A stretch of DNA of 24,583 nucleotides from IMG/VR virus record IMGVR_UViG_3300030109_002952, positions 24,749-49,331 of that record, one strand, 5' to 3'. The translations under genes were made by a program, and so were the position numbers. The DNA is from a virus. The stretch's first letter is position 1. Every line of letters begins with the position of its first letter. Below the pieces are notes generated by a model that was given only the letters and a program-made list of their open reading frames with translations, did no database searches and was not told where the DNA came from. Positions 1 to 7,716 of this stretch are shown piece after piece.

Positions 1-1
1 A

Positions 2-1123
2 GATTTTATGTTTTTATTTAATTCTGATTATTTAGTAGATAGAAGAGGTGGATTAAGATTAGATATAAATGAAGCTGATCTTGTGGCTGCTGCTAAAAGA
101 AATGGGCCTCAAGGTGTGATTGCAAAAATATTAAAAGCTGGGTTTTTACCTACACAATTTATGGATAGTTTTGCAATATCTTTAGGTGGTGGTACATTTT
201 ATAGAAACAGAATAAAAACATATTTAAGGAGAGGTTTAGATCAAAAAGAAGCTGAAAAAAGAGCTTTTAAAGATTTTAGAGCAACAGCAGAAGAATCACA
301 ACAATCAAGTAATCCAGATAAAATTAGTATGGAACAATCTGGTTCATTAGGTCGTGTAATATTAGCATATGCAAATACTCCACAACAGTATTATAGAATA
401 AAAGTAAAATTAATTAGAGATATAATTAATAAGCGTAGAATACAAGGTTTAACTTTAAATGAAAGTAGAGCAGTACAATTTAGTAGGATAACATATTATT
501 TAGCTATTCAAAACTTTATATTTAACAGCATGCAACAAGCCTTGTTTGCACTTATGTTTGACGAATGGGATGAAGATGAGGAAAAAAATAAGTATTTTGA
601 TGTTAGTAACAACATGGCTGATTCCATATTAAGAGGGATGGGTTTCAAAGGTGTTTTTATATCAACAGCAAAAAATATAATAGTACAATATGTACAGGAA
701 AAAAGAAAAGAAGAGGACGGTAATTGGAAAACGCAAGCTGATTATGTTAAAATGGCTGATAGATTAATGGATATATCTCCCCCTGTAGATACAAAGTGGG
801 GAAAACTAAGACAAATTGCAAATCTTTATACATATGAAAGAGACGCTTTAGAAAATGAAGGTTTTTCTTTAGAAAACCCTGCTTTTATGATGGCAGGATT
901 AGCAATTTCTTTTTTATTCAATGCGCCAGGGGATAGAGTATTAAGAAAATATGAAAATATTAACGCGGCGTTTGATAGTGAATTGGAGTGGTGGAGAAAA
1001 ATAGCATTGCTTTCAGGTTTTCAACCATATCAACTAACACCTGATGAAAATGACACATCTCCTAAAATAAAAATCAAGTTAACTAAACCACGTAAAATTA
1101 AAATAAACAAAATAAAATATTAA
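2..1123 (+). CDS. C-terminal part of a large phage protein (5' end outside window)
   Basis: The frame is open to the left edge of the window (codons before the first Met at position 8 are Asp-Phe), so this is most likely the end of a longer gene. The 371 visible residues are mostly helical and rich in Lys/Arg, with long amphipathic stretches, an acidic patch (DEWDEDEE, about residue 184-191) and a strongly basic tail of alternating Lys and Ile. The style, including the YANTPQQYYR-type segment, recalls C-terminal regions of the large polyvalent or virion-associated proteins of marine podoviruses. That is recollection, not a verified match. No catalytic motif was seen. It heads a same-strand run of small late-type genes, which fits a structural or ejected protein. 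Confidence 0.55.
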   Translation, partial: DFMFLFNSDYLVDRRGGLRLDINEADLVAAAKRNGPQGVIAKILKAGFLPTQFMDSFAISLGGGTFYRNRIKTYLRRGLDQKEAEKRAFKDFRATAEESQQSSNPDKISMEQSGSLGRVILAYANTPQQYYRIKVKLIRDIINKRRIQGLTLNESRAVQFSRITYYLAIQNFIFNSMQQALFALMFDEWDEDEEKNKYFDVSNNMADSILRGMGFKGVFISTAKNIIVQYVQEKRKEEDGNWKTQADYVKMADRLMDISPPVDTKWGKLRQIANLYTYERDALENEGFSLENPAFMMAGLAISFLFNAPGDRVLRKYENINAAFDSELEWWRKIALLSGFQPYQLTPDENDTSPKIKIKLTKPRKIKINKIKY

Positions 1124-1129
1124 AATATT

Positions 1130-1261
1130 ATGGCAAAAGACGCATGTTATAAAAAAGTAAAGGCAAGATATAAAGTTTTTCCTTCTGCATATGCTAGCGG
1201 AGCAATCGCTAAATGTAGAAAAGTAGGAGCAGCTAACTGGGGTAATAAATCTAAAAAATAA
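1130..1261 (+). CDS. Small basic Cys-containing phage protein (43 aa)
   Basis: The ATG lies 6 nt after the preceding stop and the frame closes with TAA just before the next ATG at 1265, so it fills the gap exactly. The 43-residue product is Lys-rich with two Cys (near residues 6 and 29) and a core reading CYKKVKARYK, then PSAYASGAIAKCRKVGAANW. I recall this core from short proteins of many marine phages and some giant viruses; no function is known to me. Its placement beside two other small basic proteins suggests DNA- or virion-associated packing proteins, which is only inference. Confidence 0.7.
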   Translation: MAKDACYKKVKARYKVFPSAYASGAIAKCRKVGAANWGNKSKK

Positions 1262-1264
1262 ATT

Positions 1265-1498
1265 ATGACAAAAAAATATAAACCACATATGATGTATTGC
1301 AAAGATGGTTCTGAAAAGAAAGCAACGACATATAAAGAACATTTAGCATTAAAGAAAAAAGGATGCGGACATAAAAAACCAAAAGGTGGAAATTCACCTA
1401 TGAAGTCGGATCCTTATAGAGATGTAGATCCATCTCCAGTAGACCCTAAAACTGGCAAAAAAACGTCAAAACCTAAATATGGCCGTAAGAAAGACTAA
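1265..1498 (+). CDS. Small Lys-rich hypothetical protein (77 aa)
   Basis: A 77-residue, very basic protein with three Cys/His-containing spots (MMYCKDG, GCGHKK) and a Lys/Pro/Gly-rich C-terminal half that is likely disordered. The start is 3 nt after the upstream stop. Its 3' end overlaps the next gene by 20 nt. No family recognised. The composition resembles its two neighbours, suggesting a set of small basic proteins that accompany phage DNA or particles. Confidence 0.65.
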   Translation: MTKKYKPHMMYCKDGSEKKATTYKEHLALKKKGCGHKKPKGGNSPMKSDPYRDVDPSPVDPKTGKKTSKPKYGRKKD

Positions 1499-1757
1499 AA
1501 AAGGAGCGGCTCTTAAACGTTGGTTTAAAGAAAAATGGATTGATGTGCGTACAGGTAAGCCATGTGGTAGAGGTAAAGATGAAAAGCGTGGTGTACCATA
1601 TTGTAGACCAAGTAAAAGAGTATCGAGAGATACTGTAAAAACAGCTTCTGAGATGTCTGCATCGGAAAAAGCAGCAAAAATAAAAGAAAAAAAGAATTTA
1701 GGTCAGCCTGCAGGTAAACCAAGAAGAGTAAAAAACGTTAAAAGACGTAAAAAATAG
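1479..1757 (+). CDS. Small basic protein of the RWFKEKW / PYCRPSKRVS family (92 aa)
   Basis: The 92 residues carry a recognisable pattern: an N-terminal KRWFKEKWIDV segment, then KPCGR, then PYCRPSKRVS, followed by a helical Lys/Ala-rich tail ending RRKK. I associate this arrangement, with its two conserved Cys, with a small domain of unknown function (DUF5872-like, from memory) found in phages and large DNA viruses. The spacing of Cys and basic residues could bind metal or nucleic acid; this is inference. It overlaps the previous gene by 20 nt, typical of the tight packing here. Confidence 0.7.
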   Translation: MAVRKTKKGAALKRWFKEKWIDVRTGKPCGRGKDEKRGVPYCRPSKRVSRDTVKTASEMSASEKAAKIKEKKNLGQPAGKPRRVKNVKRRKK

Positions 1758-1788
1758 GTAATTACATATATTATACAAACTTAACATT

Positions 1789-2979
1789 ATGAAACAAATT
1801 TTAACTATTTTAGTATTATTAATATCATTTAATATTACCGCACAAGAAGAAAAAGAAAAAGGTAAATTTTTTAAATCACTTTATGGTGATTTTTTAAAAT
1901 ACGGTACATTTTATATTGCTGGTGATGTACAAAACCCCAAAGAAGAGCCAAAAGATTATTTTGTAAGAACTAACCCTGATGGTAATTTATATACACCACC
2001 TGTTGTAGTTGATGGTACTGACTATTACGATTTTGATTATCGCTATGGTTTTGGGTTTAGAAAGATAGCTAGATTTGATTATGAAATAAAAAGTAAACAT
2101 TACTTTGATGGGACTGAATCTAACGTAGCTATGACAGCACCTAATTCAGCTTTTAAAGGATTGGAATATGTATTTCATTGGGAAAAAGAAAGGTCCAGAG
2201 ATGAGATATTTGAAAACCACCGTTATTTTATAAAGCATAGTGGTAAATATCACATGGTTAAATTAGAAAGTAGAGAGCAGGGTAAAGTTAATTTTAATTA
2301 TAAATCTGCAGAAATAAGAGCTAAATTACCTATTGGTAAAAAGTTTAGTTTATCAGCTGGTGCAATGTATCGCACACATGAAAGAGCTTATGGATATAAT
2401 CCAATAGAAATATGGTTAAATGAAACAGATAGTAATGGTTGGCCAATTAATTATTGGTATCAATTAGGTTATCAATACGGATATACAGATCAATGGGTAA
2501 CTATCGATATTGATGGTGAACAAGTATATGATTATTATTGGTATGACCCACAAGGAAACGAGGTGGCATATACTGATTTACAGTTCCGCGATACCATATT
2601 TGAATCATTGATTAATCGTTACAACAACGAACAATGGGATTTACTAGACCCATTTGGTGTTGTATCACCTGTGGTCGGTTTTGATTTTTATCATTATAAA
2701 AACAATTTCTGGCTTCACGCATATGGTTCTTATTTATTACCTTATCATAAATATGTTTCTGGTGATGAAGATTTTTCATATTTAAACCGTAACAATTGGG
2801 GCTTAGGAGGATTAAGACAAGATTCTGAATTAGAACAATGGGAAGATTACCAAGCAGGTGTAATGTTTGGATGGAAATTAAGTCGCTCAGTTGGTGTATT
2901 TTTTGAAGGAGAATATACTAAATTTTGGGATAGTAAAATATATAATGGGTCTGTAGGATTCAACATAACACTTAGATAA
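1789..2979 (+). CDS. Exported beta-rich protein, outer-membrane barrel-like (396 aa)
   Basis: The N-terminus (residues 1-19) is a clear signal peptide: Lys, a hydrophobic run of Ile/Leu/Val, then cleavage after NITAQ in the style of Flavobacteriia. The mature protein is rich in Tyr, Trp, Phe, Gly and Asp in alternating patterns, and the last ~15 residues form an amphipathic strand ending in Leu-Arg, as in outer-membrane beta-barrels. There is no sign of a receptor-binding or enzymatic motif. A phage product sent to the host envelope could alter the cell surface, for example to exclude other phages, or help lysis; both are inference. It could be a cargo gene taken from a host, but its AT-rich composition matches its neighbours. 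Confidence 0.7.
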   Translation: MKQILTILVLLISFNITAQEEKEKGKFFKSLYGDFLKYGTFYIAGDVQNPKEEPKDYFVRTNPDGNLYTPPVVVDGTDYYDFDYRYGFGFRKIARFDYEIKSKHYFDGTESNVAMTAPNSAFKGLEYVFHWEKERSRDEIFENHRYFIKHSGKYHMVKLESREQGKVNFNYKSAEIRAKLPIGKKFSLSAGAMYRTHERAYGYNPIEIWLNETDSNGWPINYWYQLGYQYGYTDQWVTIDIDGEQVYDYYWYDPQGNEVAYTDLQFRDTIFESLINRYNNEQWDLLDPFGVVSPVVGFDFYHYKNNFWLHAYGSYLLPYHKYVSGDEDFSYLNRNNWGLGGLRQDSELEQWEDYQAGVMFGWKLSRSVGVFFEGEYTKFWDSKIYNGSVGFNITLR

Positions 2980-2980
2980 A

Positions 2981-3313
2981 ATGGGAAAATATATACAAAA
3001 ACACAATTACAAAGGAGTATTTAAAATGCAAGAAACGCCTATGACTGATGCAGAGGTAAGGGCAAAATATGATAGAACTGCACCAAAACCAAAACCTGTT
3101 GATGATTGGTCTGAAAATGCAACTCCTGCGGTAATGCCAACACCAGTTAAAAAACCAACAAACTTTTCAAAAATTATAAATACAGTAGCTAAAGGGACAG
3201 GTTTAAAATCAAAAATTTTAAAAGCAGCAGCGGTTCCACCAGCGCTTAGAGCACTTAGTTTAGGAGTTGGATTAGTTGGTAAAGCAATAAAATCATATAA
3301 AAATAAAAAATAG
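2981..3313 (+). CDS. Hypothetical protein, Pro-rich N-terminus and hydrophobic basic C-terminus (110 aa)
   Basis: The start is uncertain. An ATG at 2981 follows the previous stop by 1 nt, matching the packing of neighbouring genes. An in-frame ATG at 3026 is preceded by AAAGGAG at 3011-3017, one of the few good Shine-Dalgarno-like sites in the window. The product has a Pro/Lys-rich middle (residues 35-60) and a C-terminal Ala/Leu/Gly-rich segment (about 80-103) followed by KSYKNKK, which could associate with membranes. No family recognised. Confidence 0.6.
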   Translation: MGKYIQKHNYKGVFKMQETPMTDAEVRAKYDRTAPKPKPVDDWSENATPAVMPTPVKKPTNFSKIINTVAKGTGLKSKILKAAAVPPALRALSLGVGLVGKAIKSYKNKK

Positions 3314-3315
3314 TC

Positions 3316-3603
3316 ATGGCAAAACAAGTAGGCGAGGACACTAAAGTAACACTAGATTTAAAGACATTGGGAATTATTGCGGCAGGTATAGCATCTTTAG
3401 TTGGTATGTGGTTTGCATTACAATCTGATATAGCTCTTGCTAAAGAACTACCAGCTCCAGTAATTGATAGAATTGAATATGATTTGAAAGATGAATTAAT
3501 TCGCCAAACAATTATGGACACCCAAGAAGATGTAGAAGAGATAAAGGAAACTATTGATAAAATAGACGAGAGGCTATACGAAATACAAAGTAAACAAAGA
3601 TAG
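3316..3603 (+). CDS. Single-pass membrane protein with C-terminal coiled coil (95 aa)
   Basis: Residues 18-37 (GIIAAGIASLVGMWFALQSD) form one transmembrane helix. Residues 50-95 form a charged heptad-like coiled coil (EDVEEIKETIDKIDERLYEI). This layout resembles small phage inner-membrane proteins of lysis modules (holin-associated or i-spanin-like), and a peptidase and a holin-like gene follow within 2 kb. The family is not certain. It starts 3 nt after the previous gene, without a Shine-Dalgarno site. Confidence 0.65.
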   Translation: MAKQVGEDTKVTLDLKTLGIIAAGIASLVGMWFALQSDIALAKELPAPVIDRIEYDLKDELIRQTIMDTQEDVEEIKETIDKIDERLYEIQSKQR

Positions 3604-3604
3604 T

Positions 3605-4003
3605 ATGAAATACTTAAATATATTTTTATTATTAATTGCATTTAATTCATATGGACAAGAGTGGATAACAGACGCAAATTTTGATAGTAAAATAAATGAA
3701 AAAAAAGCTTTTGGTGATAATCAAAGTTTGCCTGTAATAGTTGAATTTTATGCGTCATTTAATGATGCTAATAAATTTGAGGATTGGGTAAAGCTAGAAA
3801 ATGTTATATATTATAGAGCTGATATAGCTAAAGCGCCTGAAGCAAAAAAGAAATACAGAGTACGTATGGCCCCAACATTAATTATTTTTAAAGAAGGCAT
3901 AAAAGAAATAGTATTTAAAGCAGGGTTAGATTTAATGTTACCTGCTAGTGTAAAAGAAATACAAGAATCCATTAACGAAGTCAATACGGCTTCACAATTT
4001 TAA
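3605..4003 (+). CDS. Exported thioredoxin-fold protein lacking the CXXC site (132 aa)
   Basis: Residues 1-17 form a signal peptide ending NSYGQ. The mature part has the thioredoxin layout: a strand with PVIVEFYASF, then a position where thioredoxins have CGPC but this protein reads NDAN, and later VRMAPTLIIF, the cis-proline loop (APT) and following strand. Both catalytic Cys are Asn, so it should be redox-inactive. It may act as a binding or structural domain in the periplasm. The thioredoxin assignment comes from the fold pattern and is fairly confident; the role is unknown. The start lies 2 nt after the previous stop. Confidence 0.68.
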   Translation: MKYLNIFLLLIAFNSYGQEWITDANFDSKINEKKAFGDNQSLPVIVEFYASFNDANKFEDWVKLENVIYYRADIAKAPEAKKKYRVRMAPTLIIFKEGIKEIVFKAGLDLMLPASVKEIQESINEVNTASQF

Positions 4004-4007
4004 AAAC

Positions 4008-4403
4008 ATGAGTGATGCAAAATTTATGAGTAAGATGTACAATAAGCCTACTCAAAACATGAATCAAAAAGAGACAGAAGCGTATAGTTCAGGTCAAAAC
4101 AAGGGAATAATAGCTGGTATATCTATGATACCTATTGGTAGAGGAATACAAGCCGTTGGAAGTGTTATATCAAAAGCACCCGCGTTAGCAAGGGCTATTA
4201 AAGCTTTTACAGCAGCGCCTAAGCAATATCTTAATTTAGCAACGAAGGGTGTTAATACTGGCGATAAAGTTAAAAAAGTAAGTGCTGTTAAAGATTTAGC
4301 ACAACAAACGCCAAGAACAAAGGCTGGTGGTGGTCCTCACCCTATTATTTCCGGGGGTAGAGATATGACTAAATTTAATAGCGGAAATTGGACCGGATTT
4401 TAA
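4008..4403 (+). CDS. Hypothetical protein with Gly/Ala-rich hydrophobic segment (131 aa)
   Basis: The 131 residues contain a hydrophobic stretch (about 34-50, IIAGISMIPIGRGIQAVGSV) followed by an Ala/Lys-rich amphipathic region and a Gly-rich C-terminus (KAGGGPHPIISGGRDMTK). No catalytic motif or family was recognised. The middle resembles membrane-active or ejection-type small proteins, but the evidence is weak. The gene is packed 4 nt after the thioredoxin-like gene in the same run. Confidence 0.6.
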   Translation: MSDAKFMSKMYNKPTQNMNQKETEAYSSGQNKGIIAGISMIPIGRGIQAVGSVISKAPALARAIKAFTAAPKQYLNLATKGVNTGDKVKKVSAVKDLAQQTPRTKAGGGPHPIISGGRDMTKFNSGNWTGF

Positions 4404-4416
4404 ATAAAAAATATGA

Positions 4417-4755
4417 GTGAAAAAGATACTTGTCCTTTTTGTGGCGGTTACTGTGGGCTGTGCTAGCGCACAAGATATAGGGAAAGATAAATATTATCAT
4501 TTTGCAGCAGGCGCAACAAGTGCTGCGGTTGCAAATGAAATGGAATTACCAAAAGTAGCATCTGCATTTGCGGCAGGATTTGCTAAAGAAAGTTATGACT
4601 ATATAAGAAACGGTCATTTTGATGCTAAAGACTTGGTAGCCACCACATTAGGTGGAATAGTTATGAAATATATAATTAAATTATTAAAAAAGAAAAAACA
4701 TGTGGAAATTAACGAAAAAATACCTGAAGGACGTATGGGTCCTATTATGGAGTAA
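4417..4755 (+). CDS. Exported YfiM-like small protein (112 aa), GTG start
   Basis: The likely start is GTG at 4417, giving a good signal peptide (KKILVLFVAVTVGCASAQ) with cleavage after SAQ, or possible lipid attachment at the Cys. The mature region reads DKYYHFAAG, then GFAKESYDYI, then FDAKDLVATTLGG. This H..G...G..KE..D...D...T..GG pattern is like YfiM-type periplasmic lipoproteins; that family link is recalled, not tested. A hydrophobic segment follows, ending in a Lys-rich tail. An ATG at 4413 in another frame encodes only 17 codons. Its position just before the peptidase suggests an envelope role during lysis. Confidence 0.65.
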   Translation: MKKILVLFVAVTVGCASAQDIGKDKYYHFAAGATSAAVANEMELPKVASAFAAGFAKESYDYIRNGHFDAKDLVATTLGGIVMKYIIKLLKKKKHVEINEKIPEGRMGPIME

Positions 4756-4939
4756 AACTGAAGTAGACGAAAAAGCAATAGCTACTTTAAAAGAAGTTCA
4801 AAAAAGATATAAGCTTACAGCTCAAGAAATAGAAGATGTGGCTTCAGCAATGAAAGAAGTTGCAAATCAAATAGAAGATATACCTGGTGCATTAAAAGGT
4901 AACGGACGTAAAGGTAGAAAGAATGGAAAAAATAAGTAA
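4700..4939 (+). CDS. Small helical protein with basic tail (79 aa)
   Basis: The frame overlaps the previous gene by 56 nt and the next by 17 nt, but the stretch between 4756 and 4922 has no other coding candidate. The protein has an N-terminal Trp/Lys/Leu helix (WKLTKKYLKDVWVLLW), an acidic helix pair (residues 22-60) and a C-terminal GRKGRKNGKNK basic tail. No family with known function; similar small proteins often sit in phage lysis/tail regions. A shorter start inside the overlap cannot be excluded. Confidence 0.6.
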   Translation: MWKLTKKYLKDVWVLLWSKTEVDEKAIATLKEVQKRYKLTAQEIEDVASAMKEVANQIEDIPGALKGNGRKGRKNGKNK

Positions 4940-5384
4940 ACATATAAGCTATAGAGAAGGTGTGTATAGCAATACAGCTGATAGAAAAGGAATTGAAAAT
5001 ATTCCTAACGATGAGCAGCTGGCTAACATGAAAGTAATAGCTGAAAAAGTTTTTGAACCATTGCGTAAATTTGTAGGTGGCCCAATAAAAATTAATTCAT
5101 TCTTTCGCTCAGTAAAATTGAATAGAGCTATTGGTGGGTCTGCAAAGTCACAGCATTGTAAGGGGCAAGCAATTGATATTGATGATACTTTTGGAACCGC
5201 TATAAATGCAGTTATGTACCGTTGGATTAAAGAAAATTTAGATTTTGATCAAATGATATGGGAATTTGGAGACGATAAAAACCCTAATTGGGTTCATATT
5301 AGTTACGTGTCAGAAGATAAAAATAGAAATAGATGCTTGAAAGCATATAAAGAAGATGGTAAAACTAAATACATGGAAATATAA
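4923..5384 (+). CDS. Peptidase M15 family endolysin (D-Ala-D-Ala/L-Ala-D-Glu type)
   Basis: The product shows the zinc-peptidase M15 signature SQHCKGQAIDID (about residues 77-88), i.e. S.H..G.A.D with the zinc-binding His and Asp. The second His motif, WVHISYV, follows about 42 residues after the Asp. INSFFRS matches the conserved N-terminal strand with its Arg. Total length of 153 aa suits a compact single-domain phage endolysin that cleaves peptidoglycan peptides. No signal peptide is seen, so release through a holin is expected; a holin-like gene follows two genes later. Its ATG overlaps the end of the preceding gene and its stop overlaps the next ATG by 1 nt. Confidence 0.88.
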   Translation: MEKISKHISYREGVYSNTADRKGIENIPNDEQLANMKVIAEKVFEPLRKFVGGPIKINSFFRSVKLNRAIGGSAKSQHCKGQAIDIDDTFGTAINAVMYRWIKENLDFDQMIWEFGDDKNPNWVHISYVSEDKNRNRCLKAYKEDGKTKYMEI

Positions 5385-5749
5385 TGTACGAATATAAAGT
5401 AATGATAGATCGCTGGGTTGATGGTGATACTGTAGATGTAGATATAGATTTAGGGTTTGATGTCGTATTAAAAAAACAACGTGTAAGGTTACATGGCATA
5501 AATGCGCCTGAATCTAGAACTAGAGATTTAGAAGAAAAAGAAAAAGGATTAGCAGCAAAAGAATATTGTAAAAACTTTTGTAAAGAAGGTGAGGCTGCTA
5601 TTCTTAAAACAAAAACCTATGATGCTAGCGGTAAATACGGTAGAATATTAGGTGAAATATGGTCAGCAGGAGAATTTGCTGACAAATCATTAAACGAATA
5701 CTTAATTGAAAAAGGACACGCCACTGAATATTTTGGCGGTAAAAGATAA
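5384..5749 (+). CDS. Staphylococcal nuclease-like (SNase) endonuclease
   Basis: The protein shows an SNase OB-fold pattern: VDGDTVDVDIDLG (Asp-rich metal loop), RVRLHGINAPESR with the catalytic-type Arg and Glu, and GKYGRILGEIW with the second catalytic Arg. The family hydrolyses phosphodiester bonds in DNA and RNA with Ca2+. At 121 residues it is a minimal domain with no export signal, so it probably acts in the cytoplasm, perhaps in host DNA degradation or repair. The start codon shares one base with the stop of the M15 peptidase gene, implying translational coupling. Confidence 0.85.
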   Translation: MYEYKVMIDRWVDGDTVDVDIDLGFDVVLKKQRVRLHGINAPESRTRDLEEKEKGLAAKEYCKNFCKEGEAAILKTKTYDASGKYGRILGEIWSAGEFADKSLNEYLIEKGHATEYFGGKR

Positions 5750-5752
5750 ATT

Positions 5753-5977
5753 ATGTGGAGCTTATTTAAAGAAAAAAACGAAATAAACGAAAAAAATATA
5801 GTTGGATTTGCGTCATTTGTAGTGATGGTATTATTTGCTATAGCAGACTTAGTAACTAGTTTTATATTTGTAGATGGTGAACTTGTTATAAATGAAGTAA
5901 TATATAATTCATTTGTATGGGTAACACTTGGTTGTTTTGGAATAAGCTCATTCGAAAAAGTAAAGGGAAGCAAATAA
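5753..5977 (+). CDS. Small two-helix membrane protein, holin-like
   Basis: The 74-residue product has two hydrophobic segments (about residues 19-38 and 49-64) joined by a short acidic loop, with charged ends (KEKNEINEKN and EKVKGSK). This is the shape of small phage holins, and it follows an M15 peptidase, so a holin role is a reasonable inference but no family motif proves it. It is the last plus-strand gene before a terminator, and its stop codon is inside the terminator hairpin. Confidence 0.65.
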   Translation: MWSLFKEKNEINEKNIVGFASFVVMVLFAIADLVTSFIFVDGELVINEVIYNSFVWVTLGCFGISSFEKVKGSK

Positions 5978-5992
5978 GCCTCCCTTTTTTTT
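5964..5992. terminator. Terminator hairpin between convergent blocks
   Basis: GGGA at 5965-5968, then AGC, pairs with GCC and TCCC at 5978-5984 around an AT-rich loop, and is followed by a run of eight T on the plus strand. The minus-strand side also runs into TTTACTTTTTC, so it may stop transcription from both sides. It lies exactly where the plus-strand lysis block meets the minus-strand RNR operon. Confidence 0.8.
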
Positions 5993-5993
5993 A

Positions 5994-7715
5994 TTATCCA
6001 TCACAAGCTAAACAATTCTCATCCATAGCTTGTTGAGCAATATCTCCCCTTAGTACAGATTCTGTACGAACATAATACAAAGTTTTAATACCTTTCTTCC
6101 ATGCTTCTAAATGAACTTTATTAATCCATTTAGGTGTAGCCACAGAAGGAAATGCTAAATTTAAACTAACGGATTGGTCAATATATTGTTGACGTATACC
6201 CGCTTGATTAACTAATTCTAACTGATTAATTTCCTTGAAAGTTTTGAATATTTCTTTGACGGGTATGTCGTGACTTCCGTAAGTAATTTTGTCTAATGCT
6301 TTGATGCCTTGGATTGATCCTCCGTCTTGAAGAATTTTGTTCCATATCTTTTCGTTATCTAATTTATGTTTCTTTAATATCTTTTTTAATGTAGGATTTT
6401 TTCTTATAAAGGTTCCTTTCGCAGACTGCTCAGTAAAAATATTAGCGGCCCAAGGCTCAATGCCAGGACTAACGTTACCACTAAGCTTACTATTAGACAC
6501 AGTAGGAGCAATAGCCCTGAGATGCGTGTTACGCATACCAGTACCACGGCACCATAACGGTTCACCATATGTTTCAGCCAACCCACGACTTGCTCTTTCG
6601 CTTTCAATTTTAATTTGTGAAAATATTCTACGAGTTTCAAACTGCGCAAGTAAACCTTCAAAAGGAATGCCTTTGTTTTGTAAATAGGTATGCCAACCAA
6701 GAACACCAAGTCCAAGAGCTCTACCCTTTTCAGCCGACCTAACAGCGTTTTCAAATCCATACCTATATTTTGCTCTTTGTATAAATTCTTCAAGTACCCC
6801 ATCCAAGAACCATATCGCGTCGTGGATGATGTTTGTATTTTTCCATTCTTCATATTTTGCTAAATTTAATGATGATAAACAACAAACAAAACTATGTGAC
6901 TCATCAGTATGTAATGTAATTTCACTACATATATTTGTCATGTGAACTTTTAAAGCGTTGTCTTTGTAAGCCGCTGGATTTTGTTTGTTAGTGTTCCCCT
7001 TAAAAAGCACGTAAGGTTCTCCAGTAGCTTTACGCTTTTGAAGTAATTTGCTCCAACGTTTTCTAGCTTCCCCATCTCCTTGTTCAAGTCGTCGCATAAA
7101 TTTATCGCCGACGACAGCGCATTGATGTAAGTTAAGCGATTGTCTGTTAATGTCTCCCTTAGGTTCACGTATTTCAATCCATTCATCGAAATCGGGGTGT
7201 TCAATGTTAATATTAACTGATGCAGCTCCTCGTCTGACAGATCCTTGATTAGTGGCAAGTATTGTTGAATCGTATATTTTACAAAAAGGCACAACTCCGT
7301 CGCTTGTTCCATTTCCTGTTATTTTAGCGCCAGCGGGTCTAATCATATTAATTCCAATGCCAACTCCACCGCCGTGCTTAGCGAGTAACATCATCTCTAA
7401 ATTCTTTTGCCCAATATCTTGTATGCTATCAGCAACATCAATTCCAAAACAACTAATAGGTAAACCTCTATCTATACCTGTATTAGAAAGCACTGGTGAC
7501 GCTAAACATAACCAACCCTTCCATATATATTCAAAAAAGGTTTCGGCTAATTCTGGACGATATAAACGCTTTGCAACAGTTGTAGCAACACGCTCATAAG
7601 CATCTTTAGGTGACTCACCATTATATAAATAACCACCAGTAATTGTTTTTTTATAAACATCCGTATCTCCCCAGGTTGGGTAATCAACTCCTTTTTTCCA
7701 ATCTTTATTCCACAT
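5994..7715 (-). CDS. nrdA: Class I ribonucleoside-diphosphate reductase, alpha subunit
   Basis: It reduces ribonucleotides to deoxyribonucleotides together with the beta subunit encoded two genes upstream. Visible catalytic features are Cys89 in ISCFGI, the N-x-C-x-E site NICSEI (Asn261, Cys263, Glu265), the partner Cys in FVCCLSSLN (278/279), the paired Tyr547-Tyr548 for radical transfer in YYVRTES, and the C-terminal redox pair CLAC (568, 571). At 573 residues it is shorter than bacterial NrdA/NrdE, and the N-terminal ATP-cone is absent, so overall dATP shut-off should be missing, as in many phages. It is the last gene of the long minus-strand block, before the shared terminator. Confidence 0.95.
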   Translation of the reverse strand: MWNKDWKKGVDYPTWGDTDVYKKTITGGYLYNGESPKDAYERVATTVAKRLYRPELAETFFEYIWKGWLCLASPVLSNTGIDRGLPISCFGIDVADSIQDIGQKNLEMMLLAKHGGGVGIGINMIRPAGAKITGNGTSDGVVPFCKIYDSTILATNQGSVRRGAASVNINIEHPDFDEWIEIREPKGDINRQSLNLHQCAVVGDKFMRRLEQGDGEARKRWSKLLQKRKATGEPYVLFKGNTNKQNPAAYKDNALKVHMTNICSEITLHTDESHSFVCCLSSLNLAKYEEWKNTNIIHDAIWFLDGVLEEFIQRAKYRYGFENAVRSAEKGRALGLGVLGWHTYLQNKGIPFEGLLAQFETRRIFSQIKIESERASRGLAETYGEPLWCRGTGMRNTHLRAIAPTVSNSKLSGNVSPGIEPWAANIFTEQSAKGTFIRKNPTLKKILKKHKLDNEKIWNKILQDGGSIQGIKALDKITYGSHDIPVKEIFKTFKEINQLELVNQAGIRQQYIDQSVSLNLAFPSVATPKWINKVHLEAWKKGIKTLYYVRTESVLRGDIAQQAMDENCLACDG

Positions 7716-7716
7716 A

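Noticed and set aside
6404-6853. Minus-strand 149-codon frame within nrdA
   Set aside because: Shifted-frame shadow of a clearly coding RNR alpha gene; no independent motif.
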